A stretch of 64,000 nt of DNA from CAWJAP01 sp963834365 (GCA_963834365.1 CAWIBS010000032.1:503125-567124), one strand, 5' to 3'. Shown: positions 1 to 9,948, counted from the stretch's first letter. Notes: generated by a model from the sequence alone, not told the origin. Program-made: numbers and translations.

Positions 1-1
1 G

Positions 2-193
2 GCGCGCGGCGAAGGGGCCACCGATCGCGAGATTCACGACACCGTGCTCATCGCCGCGGCCTTCTGCATGTACAACCGTTACGTCGACGGTCTGGCAACC
101 TGGACGCCCGACGATCCCGAGGTGTACGACCAGATGGGGCGTCGGATGGCGCAGGACGGCTACGTCCGGGCTGGGGCGGCGCAACAGGCATGA
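2..193 (+). CDS. Carboxymuconolactone decarboxylase-like protein, C-terminal part
   Basis: This is the last 63 codons of a gene that begins before the window. The translation contains IHDTVLIAAAFCMYNRYVDG followed by a Trp-Thr-Pro-Asp-Asp-Pro stretch. That pattern resembles the C-terminal helices of AhpD/carboxymuconolactone decarboxylase-like (peroxidase-related) proteins. The redox CxxC motif expected further upstream is not visible because the gene is cut. The TGA stop at 191-193 overlaps the ATG of the following receptor gene (ATGA), which suggests translational coupling. The family assignment comes from pattern memory only. Confidence 0.6.
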   Translation, partial: ARGEGATDREIHDTVLIAAAFCMYNRYVDGLATWTPDDPEVYDQMGRRMAQDGYVRAGAAQQA

Positions 194-3100
194 GACGGTG
201 TGCGTCGTGCGTTCTGCGTCGTGCGTGGCGCCTTCACGCGGCGATTCTCGGCAGCCTGCTGCTGACGGTCTCGTCGGCGTTTGCGCAGGACCCGCGCGGG
301 ACGGTTGAAGGCGCGGTCACGGACTCCACCGGCAGCGCCATCGCCAGTGCGCAGGTCGTGGCCACGGACCTCGCCACCGGGTTCGTCAAGGAGACGACGA
401 CCGGCGCCGACGGCTTCTTCCGGCTGCTGCTGCTCCCGATCGGCCAGTACCCGTGTGAGCGTCGCGGCGCCGCAGTTCACGAGAGCCGTGCGGGAGCCGG
501 TCGGGGTCAACGTGAGCCAGACCGTCCGCCTGGCGATCCAGCTCGAGCTGTCAGCGCTGAGCGAGACGGTCACCGTCGGCGGCGGCGCGCAGCTGGTGGA
601 CACGGCCAGCAACGCCCTCGGCCGCGTCGTGACCGGGCGCGAGCTCGTCGATCTCCCGCTCAACGGCCGCAACTTCACGCAGCTCGGCCTGCTGCAGACC
701 GGCGTTGCCCCGCTCACGGCCGGGGTCGTGACCGCCGGTGGTTCGCTCAGACAGGGACAGGCCTATGCCGTCAACGGCATGCGTCCCGAGCAGAACGTGT
801 ACCTCGTCGACGGCGCGCTCAACATGAATCGCATGGACGGCGGCTACGCGCTCAAGCTGCCGGTGGACGCGATCGCCGAGTTCCGGATCCTGACGCAGAG
901 CGCGCCGCCGGAATACGGCGGCACCGCCGGCGCCACGACCAGCGTGGTGACGAAGTCTGGCGGCAATCGCCATCAGGGCAGCCTTTACGAGTTCCTGCGC
1001 AACGATGTCTTCGACGCCCGCAACTTCTTCTCGCGTGAGGTCGAACCGCTCAATCAGCACCAGTTCGGGGGCACGATCGGCGGACCGCTGCAGACCGATC
1101 GGCTCTTCTTCTTCGGCTACTACGAAGGCTTCCGCAACAAGCAGGGCATCACGACGACGGCTACCGTGCCGACGGCGCAGGAACGGGCCGGCGACTTCTC
1201 GGGGATGAGCGGGCCGCTGCTCAACCTGGCGGCGGGCGGCACGCCGTTTCCGGGCAACCAGCTCCCGCCGGCCGCCATCAACCCCGTCGCGCGCAACGTC
1301 GTCAATCTCTACCCCCTCGGCAACGTGTCGCCGTCGATCTACCGCGAGACGCTCATTGCCGAGAACCTGCTGAACCAGGCGGGCGGGCGCGTCGATTTCA
1401 ACGCCTCGTCGCGCGACCAGATTTTCGGCCGCTATTCGCACTCCGGCGGCGACAACATCAATCCGATCTCGGTCCGGGGCACCGACGTCCCGGGCTACCC
1501 GACGCGAGACGACATCTCGACGCACTCGGCGCTGGCCTCGATCACCCGCATTTTCACCTCGTCGCTCACCAACTCGCTGCGGGTGCACTGGCTGCGCTAC
1601 AAGTTCTACTTCGATCAGCGCCTCAACCGCACGGAACCGTCGGCGCTCGGCTTCGGTTACGCGTCCGCGAACGAGATCGGGCAGGGCCCGCCCTTCTTCA
1701 ACGTCAGCGGCTACACGCCGATTGGCGGGGCGATTACCGGGCCGCGCAACTCGACCCAGGACAGCTTCGAGATCCAGGACAGCGTGGCGTGGACGCGCGG
1801 CGATCACCTGGTCAAGGTCGGCGGAGAGCTCCGCCACACCGGCCTCGACATGTTCCAGGCGATCGCGCCCAACGCGTTTTTCGTGTTCGCGTCCACGTTC
1901 CCGACCAACAACGCCGTCGCCAACCTGCTGCTCGGGGCGCCGGTGACGTTCTACCAGGGGCTCGGCGACTTCACACGCGGGTTGCGCGGCTGGGGAGCCG
2001 GCGTGTTCGCGCAGGACGAATGGCGTGTGAGCAGCCGCGTGACCCTCAATTACGGGTTGCGCTACGAGCGCATCAACCCGCTGACCGAGATCGACGACCG
2101 GCTGAACACGTTCGTCCCGGGCGTGCAGTCCACGGTGCGGCCGGACGCCCCCCGCGGGCTGCTGTTTCCCGGCGATGCGGGCGTCGGCCGCGGCATCGCC
2201 CACCCGTACGACGCCTTCATGCCACGCGTCGGGCTGGCGTGGGATCCGACGGGCGCCGCGCTGTGGTCGGTGCGTTCGAGTTACGGCATCTACTACGACC
2301 AGTTCCAGAACGGCTCGGGGACGGCCTCGCAGGTGGCGATCAGCGCCATCCCGTGGGCCCAGTTCAATCAGTTCAGCGGCGCCGGCTTGAACTTCCAGAA
2401 TCCCTATCAGGGTCGGCCGATTCCCGCACCCGAGACATTCGTCCGACCGTCCACGGTGTTCGGGATGGAGATCGGCGCCAGGCCGCCGTACACCCAGAAC
2501 TGGAACCTGAGCGTCCAGCGATCGCTGTTCGAGCGCTATCTGGTCGAGGTCCGCTACGTCGGCGCCAAGGGGACGCATCTGCCGCGCAACGTCGAGGCGA
2601 ATCCGGCGGTCTACGGACCGGGCGCCACGGCGCAGAACGCCGATCGCCGGCGCATCTACGCCAATTGTCCCGCCGACGGCGGCACGTGCGACTTCTCGAC
2701 CATCGCCATGCTGACCAACAGCACGAGCTCGACCTACCATGCCGGCCAGGCCAGCCTCACGCGCCGGTTCTCGGCCGGTCTGGGGCTGAACGTGTCGTAC
2801 TGGTATTCCAAGTCGCTCGACTACCTGTCGGCGATGAACCTGTCGGGTGCCGCGGCCAAGCCGCTCGCGGGCGAGAACGACCTCGCCCAGAACCCGTTCG
2901 ATCTGGCTGCCGAGCACGGGCCGTCGCTGTTCGACTCCCGCCACCGGGTGATCGCGAGCGCGAGCTGGGCGCCGGGCCTGCCTTCGGGCGCTTCGTCGGT
3001 CGTGCGCGCCCTGGTGGAGGGCTGGCAGGTCAACGTCATCGCCGCCTGGAACTCCGGGACGCCGTTCACGGTGTCGGACTCGACCAACGTGGCGCTGCAG

Positions 3101-3484
3101 GCGAACAGCCCGCCGATCTCGGGCTTCGCCGCCAGCCGCCCGAATCTGGTCGGCGATCCCGACGACGGGCCGCGCACGGTCGACGCCTGGATCAGCCGAT
3201 CCGCGTTCCAGCGGCTGAATCCGCAGACGCAGGCCGGGCAGTTCGGCGACGCGGGCCGCAACATCGCGACCGGCCCCGCCTACACCAACGTCGACCTCTC
3301 CCTGGTTCGCGCGTTCCGCATGCCCCACGGGCTGAGGCTCGAGTTCAGGGCCGAATGCTTCAACCTCGCCAACCACGCCAACTTCGGCCTCCCGGTGGCG
3401 GATCTCAACTCCGCCAACTTCGGCCGCATCCTGTCCGCGGGACCGCCACGCCTGCTGCAGTTCGGCGTCAAGGTGATGTTCTAG
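190..3484 (+). CDS. Oar-like TonB-dependent outer-membrane receptor, one frame break
   Basis: About 1,097 residues when the break is repaired. An N-terminal signal peptide ends near AFAQ. It is followed by a carboxypeptidase-regulatory-like domain (GTVEGAVTDSTGSAIASAQV), a plug domain (LNGRNFTQLGLLQTGV; VDGALNMNRMDGG) and a long beta-barrel that ends in a terminal Phe (VMF), as expected for an outer-membrane protein. Oar-type receptors are abundant in Acidobacteriota and are thought to import large substrates using TonB energy. The reading frame changes at 451: frame 1 ends IGQYP and frame 2 resumes with VSVAAPQF. Removing one C from the CCC near 450-452 restores QYRVSVAAPQF. The single extra base is probably an assembly error, but a real lesion is possible. 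Confidence 0.85.
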
Positions 3485-3560
3485 TCGGGGCCTCGGGGCG
3501 ATGTGCGTCAAGAAAGAGCGCGATTCTTGTGCGCGGTCGTCATTTGCCGCCCCGCATGTC

Positions 3561-3953
3561 CTACGTCTGCGACTTCCGCTTCCGTCCTGGCGTATCGCCG
3601 TCCGCCAGCCAGGCGAGTACCGCCAGTCGTGCAAATCTCCAGTCTTTTCCAAAGCGCCGGCCCGGCAACTCGCCCTCCTCTGCCCTGGCGCGAACCGTGT
3701 CAACGGATAGTTTGAGAAACGCCGCGACCTCTTCAAGGGTGAGCACCTCGTCGGGGCGCACGTCGGCACCGCTGGTGACCTCCACCCGGCCAACGGACAC
3801 CTGACGTTCGCCGGTCGTCAATCCATCCCCGAGCAGTTCACTGACGAGATGCTGCTTGGGACGACCGGTCGCCCGCGCAAGACGGTCGAGCGCGGCCGCC
3901 TGATTTCGGGGAAGGCGAACATATAACGGGGTGCGTTCAGTGGACACGACCAA
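3561..3953 (-). CDS. RHH-HTH (excisionase-like) DNA-binding regulator
   Basis: A 130-residue protein with two apparent DNA-binding parts. Residues about 8-45 (PLYVRLPRNQAAALDRLARA) look like a ribbon-helix-helix unit. Residues about 70-115 (LTLEEVAAFLKLSVDTVRAR, then GRRFGKDWRF) match the HTH_17/excisionase family. The start is not ATG: the frame opens after a stop at 3981-3983, and TTG at 3953 or GTG at 3947 are the only sensible starts, with no clear ribosome-binding site. The gene stands alone and converges on the upstream receptor gene. Phased palindromes lie directly at its 5' end and suggest autoregulation (inference). A toxin-antitoxin role is possible, but no toxin partner is visible. 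Confidence 0.7.
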   Translation of the reverse strand: MVVSTERTPLYVRLPRNQAAALDRLARATGRPKQHLVSELLGDGLTTGERQVSVGRVEVTSGADVRPDEVLTLEEVAAFLKLSVDTVRARAEEGELPGRRFGKDWRFARLAVLAWLADGDTPGRKRKSQT

Positions 3954-3956
3954 TAC

Positions 3957-4002
3957 GATATCACATGATATCCAGTGATATCAACATGCTCGAACATGTT
4001 CG
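3957..4002. promoter_or_regulatory. Phased GATATC operator plus CGAACATGTTCG palindrome
   Basis: Three copies of the palindrome GATATC start at 3957, 3967 and 3977, exactly one DNA turn apart. The outer pair extends to GATATCAC...GTGATATC. A perfect 12-bp palindrome CGAACATGTTCG follows at 3991-4002. The array touches the 5' end of the RHH-HTH gene. RHH proteins typically bind short helically phased repeats co-operatively, so this is a probable autoregulatory operator. The link to this protein is inference. Confidence 0.6.
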
Positions 4003-4121
4003 GGTTGTGGTGAGGTAGCCGGCCAGAGTGGCTGCCGGCCACTACGTCCCGGTCGCACGGCGTCGGGGCGAACCATCAGCGCACGATGGGCACCGAATCG
4101 TCGCTCGTTCCCTGCGGAGTG

Positions 4122-4646
4122 TCACCGCCGCTCGATGTCGTACCAGAGTCCGACGATGCCCGTCTTCTCGTAGAGGCGCTGCTTGCTCAGCGTCAACGTC
4201 GCCCGCCCGGCCGGGGATGGCAACAGCGGAATCCCGCCGCCCAGCAAGACCGGAATCAGAGAGACGCCCACCTCGTCTACGAGCCCGGCGGCGAGCAGGC
4301 TCCGGAACAGCTCCCCACCCCCGAAGAGGGCGATGTCCTTCCCGGGCTTCGTCCGGAGGTCGGCGACGACGCGCTCCGCGTCGTCGCTGATGGTCAAGCG
4401 CGGATAGTTGGCGGGATTCAGCGTGCGCGAGAACACGATGGTCTGCGTTCCCGGCATTGCCGCCATGTCGGTGCCCATCCGCTGCATGGCTTCGAAGGTC
4501 TTGCGCCCGATCAGGAACGTGTCGAACCGGCCCATCATCTCTGCGAAGTCGATGTCCGGGTCCATGATGATCCAGTCGTGCTCGCCGTTCGGTCCAGCGA
4601 TGAAGCCGTCGAGGCTCATCGCGCCGCCGTACGCCACTTTGCGCAT
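4122..4646 (-). CDS. DHFR/RibD-like family reductase
   Basis: A 174-residue protein with the usual length and motifs of the RibD C-terminal/dihydrofolate reductase-like family: MSLDGFIAGPNGEHDW at the N-terminus, FLIGRKTFEAM for NADPH binding, and ALFGGGELFRSLLAAGLVDE near the C-terminus. These small enzymes reduce pterin-like or riboflavin-like substrates with NADPH, but the real substrate of this subgroup is mostly unknown. A good Shine-Dalgarno (AAAGGAGAA) precedes the ATG at 4646. The gene is divergent from a TetR gene, with two operators between them, so it is probably the TetR target. Confidence 0.85.
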   Translation of the reverse strand: MRKVAYGGAMSLDGFIAGPNGEHDWIIMDPDIDFAEMMGRFDTFLIGRKTFEAMQRMGTDMAAMPGTQTIVFSRTLNPANYPRLTISDDAERVVADLRTKPGKDIALFGGGELFRSLLAAGLVDEVGVSLIPVLLGGGIPLLPSPAGRATLTLSKQRLYEKTGIVGLWYDIERR

Positions 4647-4661
4647 GCGGTTCTCCTTTCG

Positions 4662-4701
4662 CTAAACTGACGTTTAGCCCAGACACTAAACGTCGATTTA
4701 G
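4662..4701. promoter_or_regulatory. Twin TetR operators
   Basis: Two 16-bp palindromes lie in the 68-bp gap between the divergent genes: CTAAACTGACGTTTAG (4662-4677) and CTAAACGTCGATTTAG (4686-4701). Their centres are 24 bp apart. Perfect dyads between a TetR gene and its divergent neighbour are the classical arrangement for TetR self-repression and target repression. Confidence 0.8.
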
Positions 4702-4714
4702 GGTTTGTCAACCC

Positions 4715-5377
4715 GTGCCGGAACGACGCCAGAAGGTCACCGATGACGAGGTCTTCGCGGCCACTCAGCGCGCGATGACCCAGCGCGGTCCCCACGAGCT
4801 GACGCTCGCGCACATCGCCGCCGAAGCTGGCGTGTCGCCCGGCCGTCTCGTGCAGCGGTTCGGCAGCAAGCGCGCACTGCTCCTCGCCCTGGCCGACCGC
4901 TTCGCTGGGAGCGCGGGTTCCATCTTCGACGGCCTGCGGGCAGCCCACCGGCGACCGCTCGCGGCGCTCCGGGCGTATGCCGCGTGCATGGCCGACCTCG
5001 CGGCTACACCCGAGGCGCTGTCGCGCAATCTCGCCTATCTGCAGATCGATCTGACCGATCCTGAGTTTCGCGAACGCCTGCTGGCGAACGCGCGGGCGAC
5101 GCGACTCGAGATCGAGTCGCTTCTGCGATCGGCCGTTGCCGAGGGCGCCCTGCGGCGGAGCGCCGATCCTGCCGGGCTCGCCCGTACCATCGAGGCGGTG
5201 ATCAGCGGGTCGCTGATGTCGTGGGCGTGTTACCGGGAGGGTCCGGCGGCGGCGTGGATTGGCCGCCATCTCGATGCCGTCCTGCGGCCACATCTGTTGA
5301 CGGGACGTCGATCACGGGGGCCTTCATCCGCTCGGCTCGGCCAACGCAAGAGAAATGCCGGGTCTGGAGACGAGTAA
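4715..5377 (+). CDS. TetR-family transcriptional regulator
   Basis: A 220-residue protein that starts with GTG at 4715. Residues about 10-55 form the TetR helix-turn-helix (TDDEVFAATQRAM, LTLAHIAAEAGVSPGRLVQR, FGSKRALLLALADRF). The remainder is an alpha-helical ligand-binding domain (AVISGSLMSWACYREGPAAA). The last ~20 residues are Arg/Ser-rich and poorly conserved in character. It most likely represses itself and the divergent DHFR-like reductase through the two CTAAAC dyads. The ligand is unknown. Confidence 0.9.
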   Translation: MPERRQKVTDDEVFAATQRAMTQRGPHELTLAHIAAEAGVSPGRLVQRFGSKRALLLALADRFAGSAGSIFDGLRAAHRRPLAALRAYAACMADLAATPEALSRNLAYLQIDLTDPEFRERLLANARATRLEIESLLRSAVAEGALRRSADPAGLARTIEAVISGSLMSWACYREGPAAAWIGRHLDAVLRPHLLTGRRSRGPSSARLGQRKRNAGSGDE

Positions 5378-5570
5378 AGCCGAATGGCGACCACTCTGAA
5401 TCCGGAGATTGCTCGCCTTCGGCATCAGTGCCGTTTGGCGCTATGCTGCGAGCTTCGCAAGGTCGGCTGCGATAGGCAGGTCGGTCTACCATCAGTCAGG
5501 CCCGCAGGAAATCGTGCCGATCTTCTTCCAGAAAGCTCGCGAGTAGCATGCGTGCTCGTTCAGACCATCG

Positions 5571-6140
5571 ATGACGGACGCGCTGGTACTTCGACTGCCG
5601 GGGGAAGACGAGGAACAGGAATTCCTGCGCGCCCACCGGGCCACAACGTGGGAAGTCCCGGATTTTCTGCACTATTACGAGGAGGGGATGCCTTTCGCCC
5701 GCTATCTCGAGGTGCTTTCAGAACGAGCGCGAGGTGAGAATCTTCCGCCGAATCACGTTCCGTCGACGTTCCTGTTTGCGTTCGAGGCTTCGAGAATTGT
5801 CGGGCGAGTGTCGATCCGGCATGAGCTGAACGCGTTTCTGCTCCGCGCTGGGGGGCACATCGGCTATGTCGTGGTCCCGGAGTTCCGCCGACGGGGCTAT
5901 GCGACTGCCATGCTTCGTCGGTCCCTTCAGGTCGCGCACGACAAGCTTGGCATTGGCCGTGTGCTGCTGACGTGCGACGACGACAACATGGGTTCGATCA
6001 GAACGATTGAGAAGAACGGCGGAGTGTTGGAGAACATCATCAACGGCCCGGATCTGGTCAAGCCCAGACGACGGTACTGGATCGAGGCTCGTACGAGCGC
6101 CGACACCGAACAAAGAAAGGAAAGCGATTGCGTACGGTAG
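5571..6140 (+). CDS. GNAT N-acetyltransferase
   Basis: A 189-residue GCN5-related acetyltransferase. Motif A, the acetyl-CoA pyrophosphate loop, is visible as GYVVVPEFRRRGYATAMLRR. It is followed by VLLTCDDDNMGSIRTIEKNG and a C-terminal KPRRRYWIE. The sequence resembles the COG3981-type acetyltransferases of unknown substrate. The ATG at 5571 is a clear start. The 3' end overlaps the start of the downstream amidohydrolase by 13 bases, so the two are probably co-translated. Confidence 0.85.
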   Translation: MTDALVLRLPGEDEEQEFLRAHRATTWEVPDFLHYYEEGMPFARYLEVLSERARGENLPPNHVPSTFLFAFEASRIVGRVSIRHELNAFLLRAGGHIGYVVVPEFRRRGYATAMLRRSLQVAHDKLGIGRVLLTCDDDNMGSIRTIEKNGGVLENIINGPDLVKPRRRYWIEARTSADTEQRKESDCVR

Positions 6141-7598
6141 CCCTGGTCCTTATCGCATCGTGCTGGCTGACCGCTTGCGCGAGCGATCCGGAGTCCTTCG
6201 ACGTCGTATTGAAGTCCGGCCGGGTCATCGACCCTGAGTCGAACCTGGACGGTGTGCGCGACGTGGGGATTCGTGGTGAAACGATCGCGCGGATATCCAC
6301 CGAACCCCTGAACGGCAACCGGATCATCGACGCGCGCGGGCTGGTCGTCGCCCCTGGCTTCATCGATCTGCACCACCATGGGCAAAGTCAGGATGCGTAT
6401 CGCCTCATGGCGCTGGACGGCGTCACGACGGCGTTGGAGCTCGAAGTTGGAGTCCCTGATGTCCGGCGTTTCATCGATGCGCGGCGCGGGCGCAGTCCCA
6501 TCCACTTCGGCGCCAGCGCCTCGTACCTGGCCGCACGTCTCCTCGCCTGGGATGCGCCGCTGCCTGTCAGCATCCTCGGGCCAGAGGCCGGAATCATTCC
6601 GCAATCCGGTTCCGCCACCAATGAACCGGCCTCTCCCGAGCGCCTTGATCGGATTCTCGCGACACTTCGACGCCAGCTCGAAGCGGGCGCGCTGGGTGTC
6701 GGCATCGGCCTCGAGTACGCGCCCGGTGCGACGCGACCACGAGGTGATCGAAGTCGCCAGGCTCGCGGCGGCGCATGGAAAGCCGGTGTTCATCCATGTT
6801 CGCAGCAGTGGCCGCATCGAGCCGGGTTCGGGCGTCGAGGCCGTGACGGAGGTCATCGGCGCGGCAGCGATCAGCGGGGCAGCGTTTCACATCGTGCACC
6901 TCAACAGCACGTGTATGAGTGACTCGCCGCTGTGCCTGTCGATGATCGCGGGCGCGCGGGACCGAGGCCTGGACGTCACGACCGAAGCGTACCCGTACAC
7001 CGCGGGCATGACGCTGATCAACTCGGCGCTCTTCAATCCGGGCTGGCGGGAACGACGGGGTCTCGACTACAGCGATCTCGAGCTGCCCGAATCCGGGGAG
7101 CGTCTCACCCGCGAGCGATTCGAAGCGCTTCACGCGGCGCCAGAGCCTCGATTGATCCTGATTCACACGAATCCGGACGCGGTGGTGGATGCGGTCATTG
7201 CGGCGCCCCTTGTTGCCATCGCGAGCGACGGCGTCATGAGTCACCCGCGCGGCGTCGGCACGCATGCGCGAGTGCTGGCACGGTATGTGCGCGACCAGAA
7301 GACCATCACCCTGAATGACGCGATTCGAAAGATGTCGTTGATCCCAGCGCAGCGCCTCGAGAAGGCAACCGCTGACGGGAAACGGATCGGGAGGCTCCAG
7401 CAAGGCGCCCGGGCCGATATCGTCCTGTTCGACCCTCAGGCGATCCAGGACCGCGCAAGCTTCCGAGCCCCCACCGAGGCCAGTGAGGGTGTGCGATTTC
7501 TCGTCGTGGCGGGCACGCTCGTGGTCGATGAGGGTCGGATCGTCGAAGGGGTCGGCCCGGGCCAGGCGCTGGGGGGAAACGGCGGTTCCTCACAGTAG
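6128..7598 (+). CDS. D-amino-acid deacylase-like amidohydrolase lipoprotein, one frame break
   Basis: When repaired this is a ~490-residue lipoprotein (lipobox LTAC at residues ~14-17). It belongs to the D-aminoacylase/N-acyl-D-glutamate deacylase branch of the amidohydrolases: RVIDPES, PGFIDLHHHGQS metal site, DGVTTALELEVG, EAYPYTAGMT, the catalytic-type stretch IASDGVMSHPRG, and GARADIVLFD near the end. It would hydrolyse N-acyl or peptide bonds to D-amino acids in the cell envelope. The start is TTG at 6128, preceded by GGAAAG. Frame 2 gives way to frame 3 near 6733. Restoring a lost CG in GACGCGAC gives APGATRDHEVIEVARLAAAHG, so a two-base slippage in a CG run is likely. Confidence 0.8.
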
Positions 7599-7691
7599 GA
7601 TTGCTGCAAGCGTTACAGCGGTCGCCTGGCCGACGTGACGAAGGCTACGGACGGCGCCGCGGAACATGATGGGCGTGCACGCCGGGTGACG

Positions 7692-8126
7692 TCAGTTCGG
7701 CTTGTTGAGAGTTCGCCGCTCACGGAAGCGCCGCATCTCCTCGACGACCCTCATGTGCTCGAGAGTCGCGGCGAGCGTTTCACTGGTGGCACGCACGGCC
7801 TCCACGGCCGCGTCGCGGGCCTGCTCAGCAGCCATTCGTGCGCCTTCGGCCGCAGCCCGGGCTGTCTCCGTTCCTTTGCGCAGCTCCTCCTGCTCCTTGC
7901 GGAGCTCCTCGAGCGCCTCGCGACGGCGCTCACCGACGTCCCGTTCGTCCTCTGCGAGTCGCCGGCATCGTTCGGCTACCAGGCGTGCAGATTCGGCGGC
8001 AAGACGATGTTCTTCGGTGGTGCAGCGCTTCAGTTCGGCGCTCTGACGTTCGGTCTCGGCGACCTCGCGTGCGCGCTCGCCTTCAAGGCGCGGGTGCTCT
8101 GCTCGGGTGGTGTTGACGTCCTGCAT
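7692..8126 (-). CDS. Small Ala/Glu/Arg-rich coiled-coil protein (paralogue A)
   Basis: A 144-residue protein that is almost wholly charged helix: repeated RLAAESARLVAERCRRLAED, EALEELRKEQEELRKGTETA, AEGARMAAEQARDAAVEA. The C-terminal signature is LAATLEHMRVVEEMRR. No membrane segment or signal peptide is seen. It is clearly related to the proteins at 10330-10740 and 14238-14648, which share the EAxR-EQxR-RCAEE-type heptads and, in the copy at 14238, the LEHMKVVEDMRR tail. The bases just upstream of the ATG (CAACGAGCGTCAT) are also shared with paralogue B. No known family is recognised. The role may be structural or chaperone-like, but that is a guess. Confidence 0.65.
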   Translation of the reverse strand: MQDVNTTRAEHPRLEGERAREVAETERQSAELKRCTTEEHRLAAESARLVAERCRRLAEDERDVGERRREALEELRKEQEELRKGTETARAAAEGARMAAEQARDAAVEAVRATSETLAATLEHMRVVEEMRRFRERRTLNKPN

Positions 8127-8889
8127 GGATGACGCTCGTTGCCGCGACACTCCCACGCTCACGACTACCGACTCGACACTGGCGCCGTCTCGTGCGTGCC
8201 CCCCACGACGGGCACCATTGGCTTCCGCTCGGACGTCAGGTCGCCCGGCCTGGTCGTCAGCCAGGCGCCGGTCCAATAAGACCGACGTTCGGCCCACGAC
8301 AATCGAGGGCGACCACGATGGCTCGACACGGTCATCGTGTTGCCTTTCGTCCACCAATACAAGTGGCGCGCCACGATGAAGACCAGACTTGCCCAGCGCA
8401 AGAGCAATCCACAGAGGTACCAGCAGCACGAGGAGCGCGAACACTACGATGTCTTTGATGAACGTCACGAGACTCACCTCACCCCGACTCATCCGGTTTC
8501 CTTGTGGAGCAGTCGCAGCGTCGGCGAAGAACGAGGCGAAGCCGTCACGCTGCACGCTTGCTCGCGCGTTCTGGACGGGCAATTGGGCCGCGACACGAGG
8601 CGCGCTCGACGCAATGGCCCACCCACAGGTGGAGCGGCCACACTCGCCGCAGCGCAGGAACAACCGATTTGGCTCACGGGCGAACCCGTCGTCATGGCCG
8701 AAGAGCGAGGCAATGCATCCGAACCGCTGCGAGGCCGACCGCGAGATGGCGAAGCTGTCGCGCCCGCAGAATGGACGACCCGTCAGGATCGATGCGGAGC
8801 GCCGTGCCCACGTTTCTGGCCAGGCCCCGTCGGTCGGCATCTCCGTGAAATCACGCCATGCGTTCATCGCCGCCACCACCATCCCGACA
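8127..8889 (-). other. Gene-poor stretch with a possible small membrane protein
   Basis: No convincing gene fills this 760-bp interval. A minus-strand frame starting with GTG at 8468, behind GAGGTGA, encodes one strong membrane helix (IVVFALLVLLVPLWIALALG) and stays open into paralogue A. A frame shift near 8395 would continue instead as LVFIVARHLYWWTKGN, which is also membrane-like. It may be a small membrane gene damaged by one base. The 8500-8889 part has open frames but no recognisable protein. Confidence 0.3.
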
Positions 8890-9780
8890 CTACGGACGAA
8901 ACGTCCCCTTGTTCGTCTGTCGCGCGTTGACTTCCTTCACGCGTGCCTCCTCGTTCTGCGCACGCTCGCGATCTCTCTCCCGCTGAGGAGCCTCGTAAAG
9001 GTCGAGCCGGAGCGCGTCCTTGATGGCCCGACGGGCCAGGCCGTCCAACCGCCGCTCGGTCATGACGAGACCGAAGGAGTAGAGCGAGGCCGGACGGAAG
9101 AGCGTGTGCGCGAAGCGTGCATCGTCCCAGTTCGCAAGAATCTCGTCGCTGAGGTGGGACCCCTTCGAGATCGAGGCTAGGATCGCCATGCGAGGCCGGG
9201 TCGCAGGACCATACTGCGGGGCCAGCGCCTCCAGGATGTCATCGGTCGTGAGCCCTCTCGTGCGCCAGCGGTCGTAATCGATCAGCATGCGACAGAGCTC
9301 GCCCTCGTAGAACGTGAAGAGGACTTCCCGCACGGCTTCGTCGTCTGAAAGTTTGGCCACCGGACGCGGCGGGTGCCACGCCAGCTCCTGAATCAGCGCA
9401 GGGCGCTGATGGATCACCTGCACTTCAGGCGTGGGGCCGACCTCGTGTGTCACGGCCGCGAGCGTCATGCCCAGGCGAAACTGCCGATACCGGGAGAGAT
9501 CCGGCGTTTGAGCAGAGACCGGCGCGACCGCGATGGCGACCCACGCGATGCAGATTGCCACGTGGCGAGCGAGCTTCATGGCGTCCCTCTTCCACAGCAC
9601 GATCATCCAAGCGGCGCTGCCGGTGAGGGCGCACGCAACGGCCCAGAGCATGACGAATTGAGGCACGACCACGGGGACCGCAGTGGTTCCCGCGACGAGG
9701 TTGGATTCGGGGCAGGCTCGCGATGCCGCCACGCCGAGCATCAACCCGATCGCCAGCCCTGCCGACCTCTTCATGCTCAT
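8890..9780 (-). CDS. Exported or membrane-anchored hypothetical protein
   Basis: I do not recognise this family. Starting at ATG 9780 (SD GAGGTTGA) it is 296 residues: a first hydrophobic segment (GLAIGLMLGVAA), a second (VVVPQFVMLWAVACALTGSA), a third signal-like one (VAICIAWVAIAVAPVSAQTP), then a soluble ~200-residue domain. The soluble part contains FRLGMTLAAVTHEVG and LFTFYEGELCRMLIDYDRWR, and ends in a charged helix rich in Arg/Glu. An alternative start at ATG 9579 (SD AGAGGGAC) would give a 229-residue secreted protein with a normal signal peptide. The TGTTCA-type operator at 9907 is well placed to drive it. Confidence 0.65.
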   Translation of the reverse strand: MSMKRSAGLAIGLMLGVAASRACPESNLVAGTTAVPVVVPQFVMLWAVACALTGSAAWMIVLWKRDAMKLARHVAICIAWVAIAVAPVSAQTPDLSRYRQFRLGMTLAAVTHEVGPTPEVQVIHQRPALIQELAWHPPRPVAKLSDDEAVREVLFTFYEGELCRMLIDYDRWRTRGLTTDDILEALAPQYGPATRPRMAILASISKGSHLSDEILANWDDARFAHTLFRPASLYSFGLVMTERRLDGLARRAIKDALRLDLYEAPQRERDRERAQNEEARVKEVNARQTNKGTFRP

Positions 9781-9880
9781 TTCAACCTCGTCTGCGTGAG
9801 CAGCACCGAGCGAGAACGCTGCACACGCGGACTCCGTGCGATGCCGACGGCGCACCACTGATGGATGTCCCAAGACAAAC

Positions 9881-9948
9881 CTTAGACTTGTGTGGGTGTG
9901 GCCGTCTGTTCACTTGGAGACAGTGCCCGGCGCGCTGATTCAGTATCG
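9881..9948. promoter_or_regulatory. TGTTCA operator site A, apparently two-directional
   Basis: Palindrome TGTTCACTTGGAGACA at 9907-9922. Reading minus, exactly 20 bases separate it from TCTAAG (9886-9881), toward the exported protein. Reading plus, exactly 20 bases separate it from GTATCG (9943-9948), toward a 67-codon ORF with a strong Shine-Dalgarno. Both spacings match the other sites. Confidence 0.6.

Noticed and set aside
551..3793. A 1,080-codon minus-strand open frame opposite the first TonB receptor
   Set aside because: It is the mirror of a conserved receptor with recognisable domains; its own product is low-complexity Arg/Gly/Ala sequence without any domain. High GC keeps antisense frames open.
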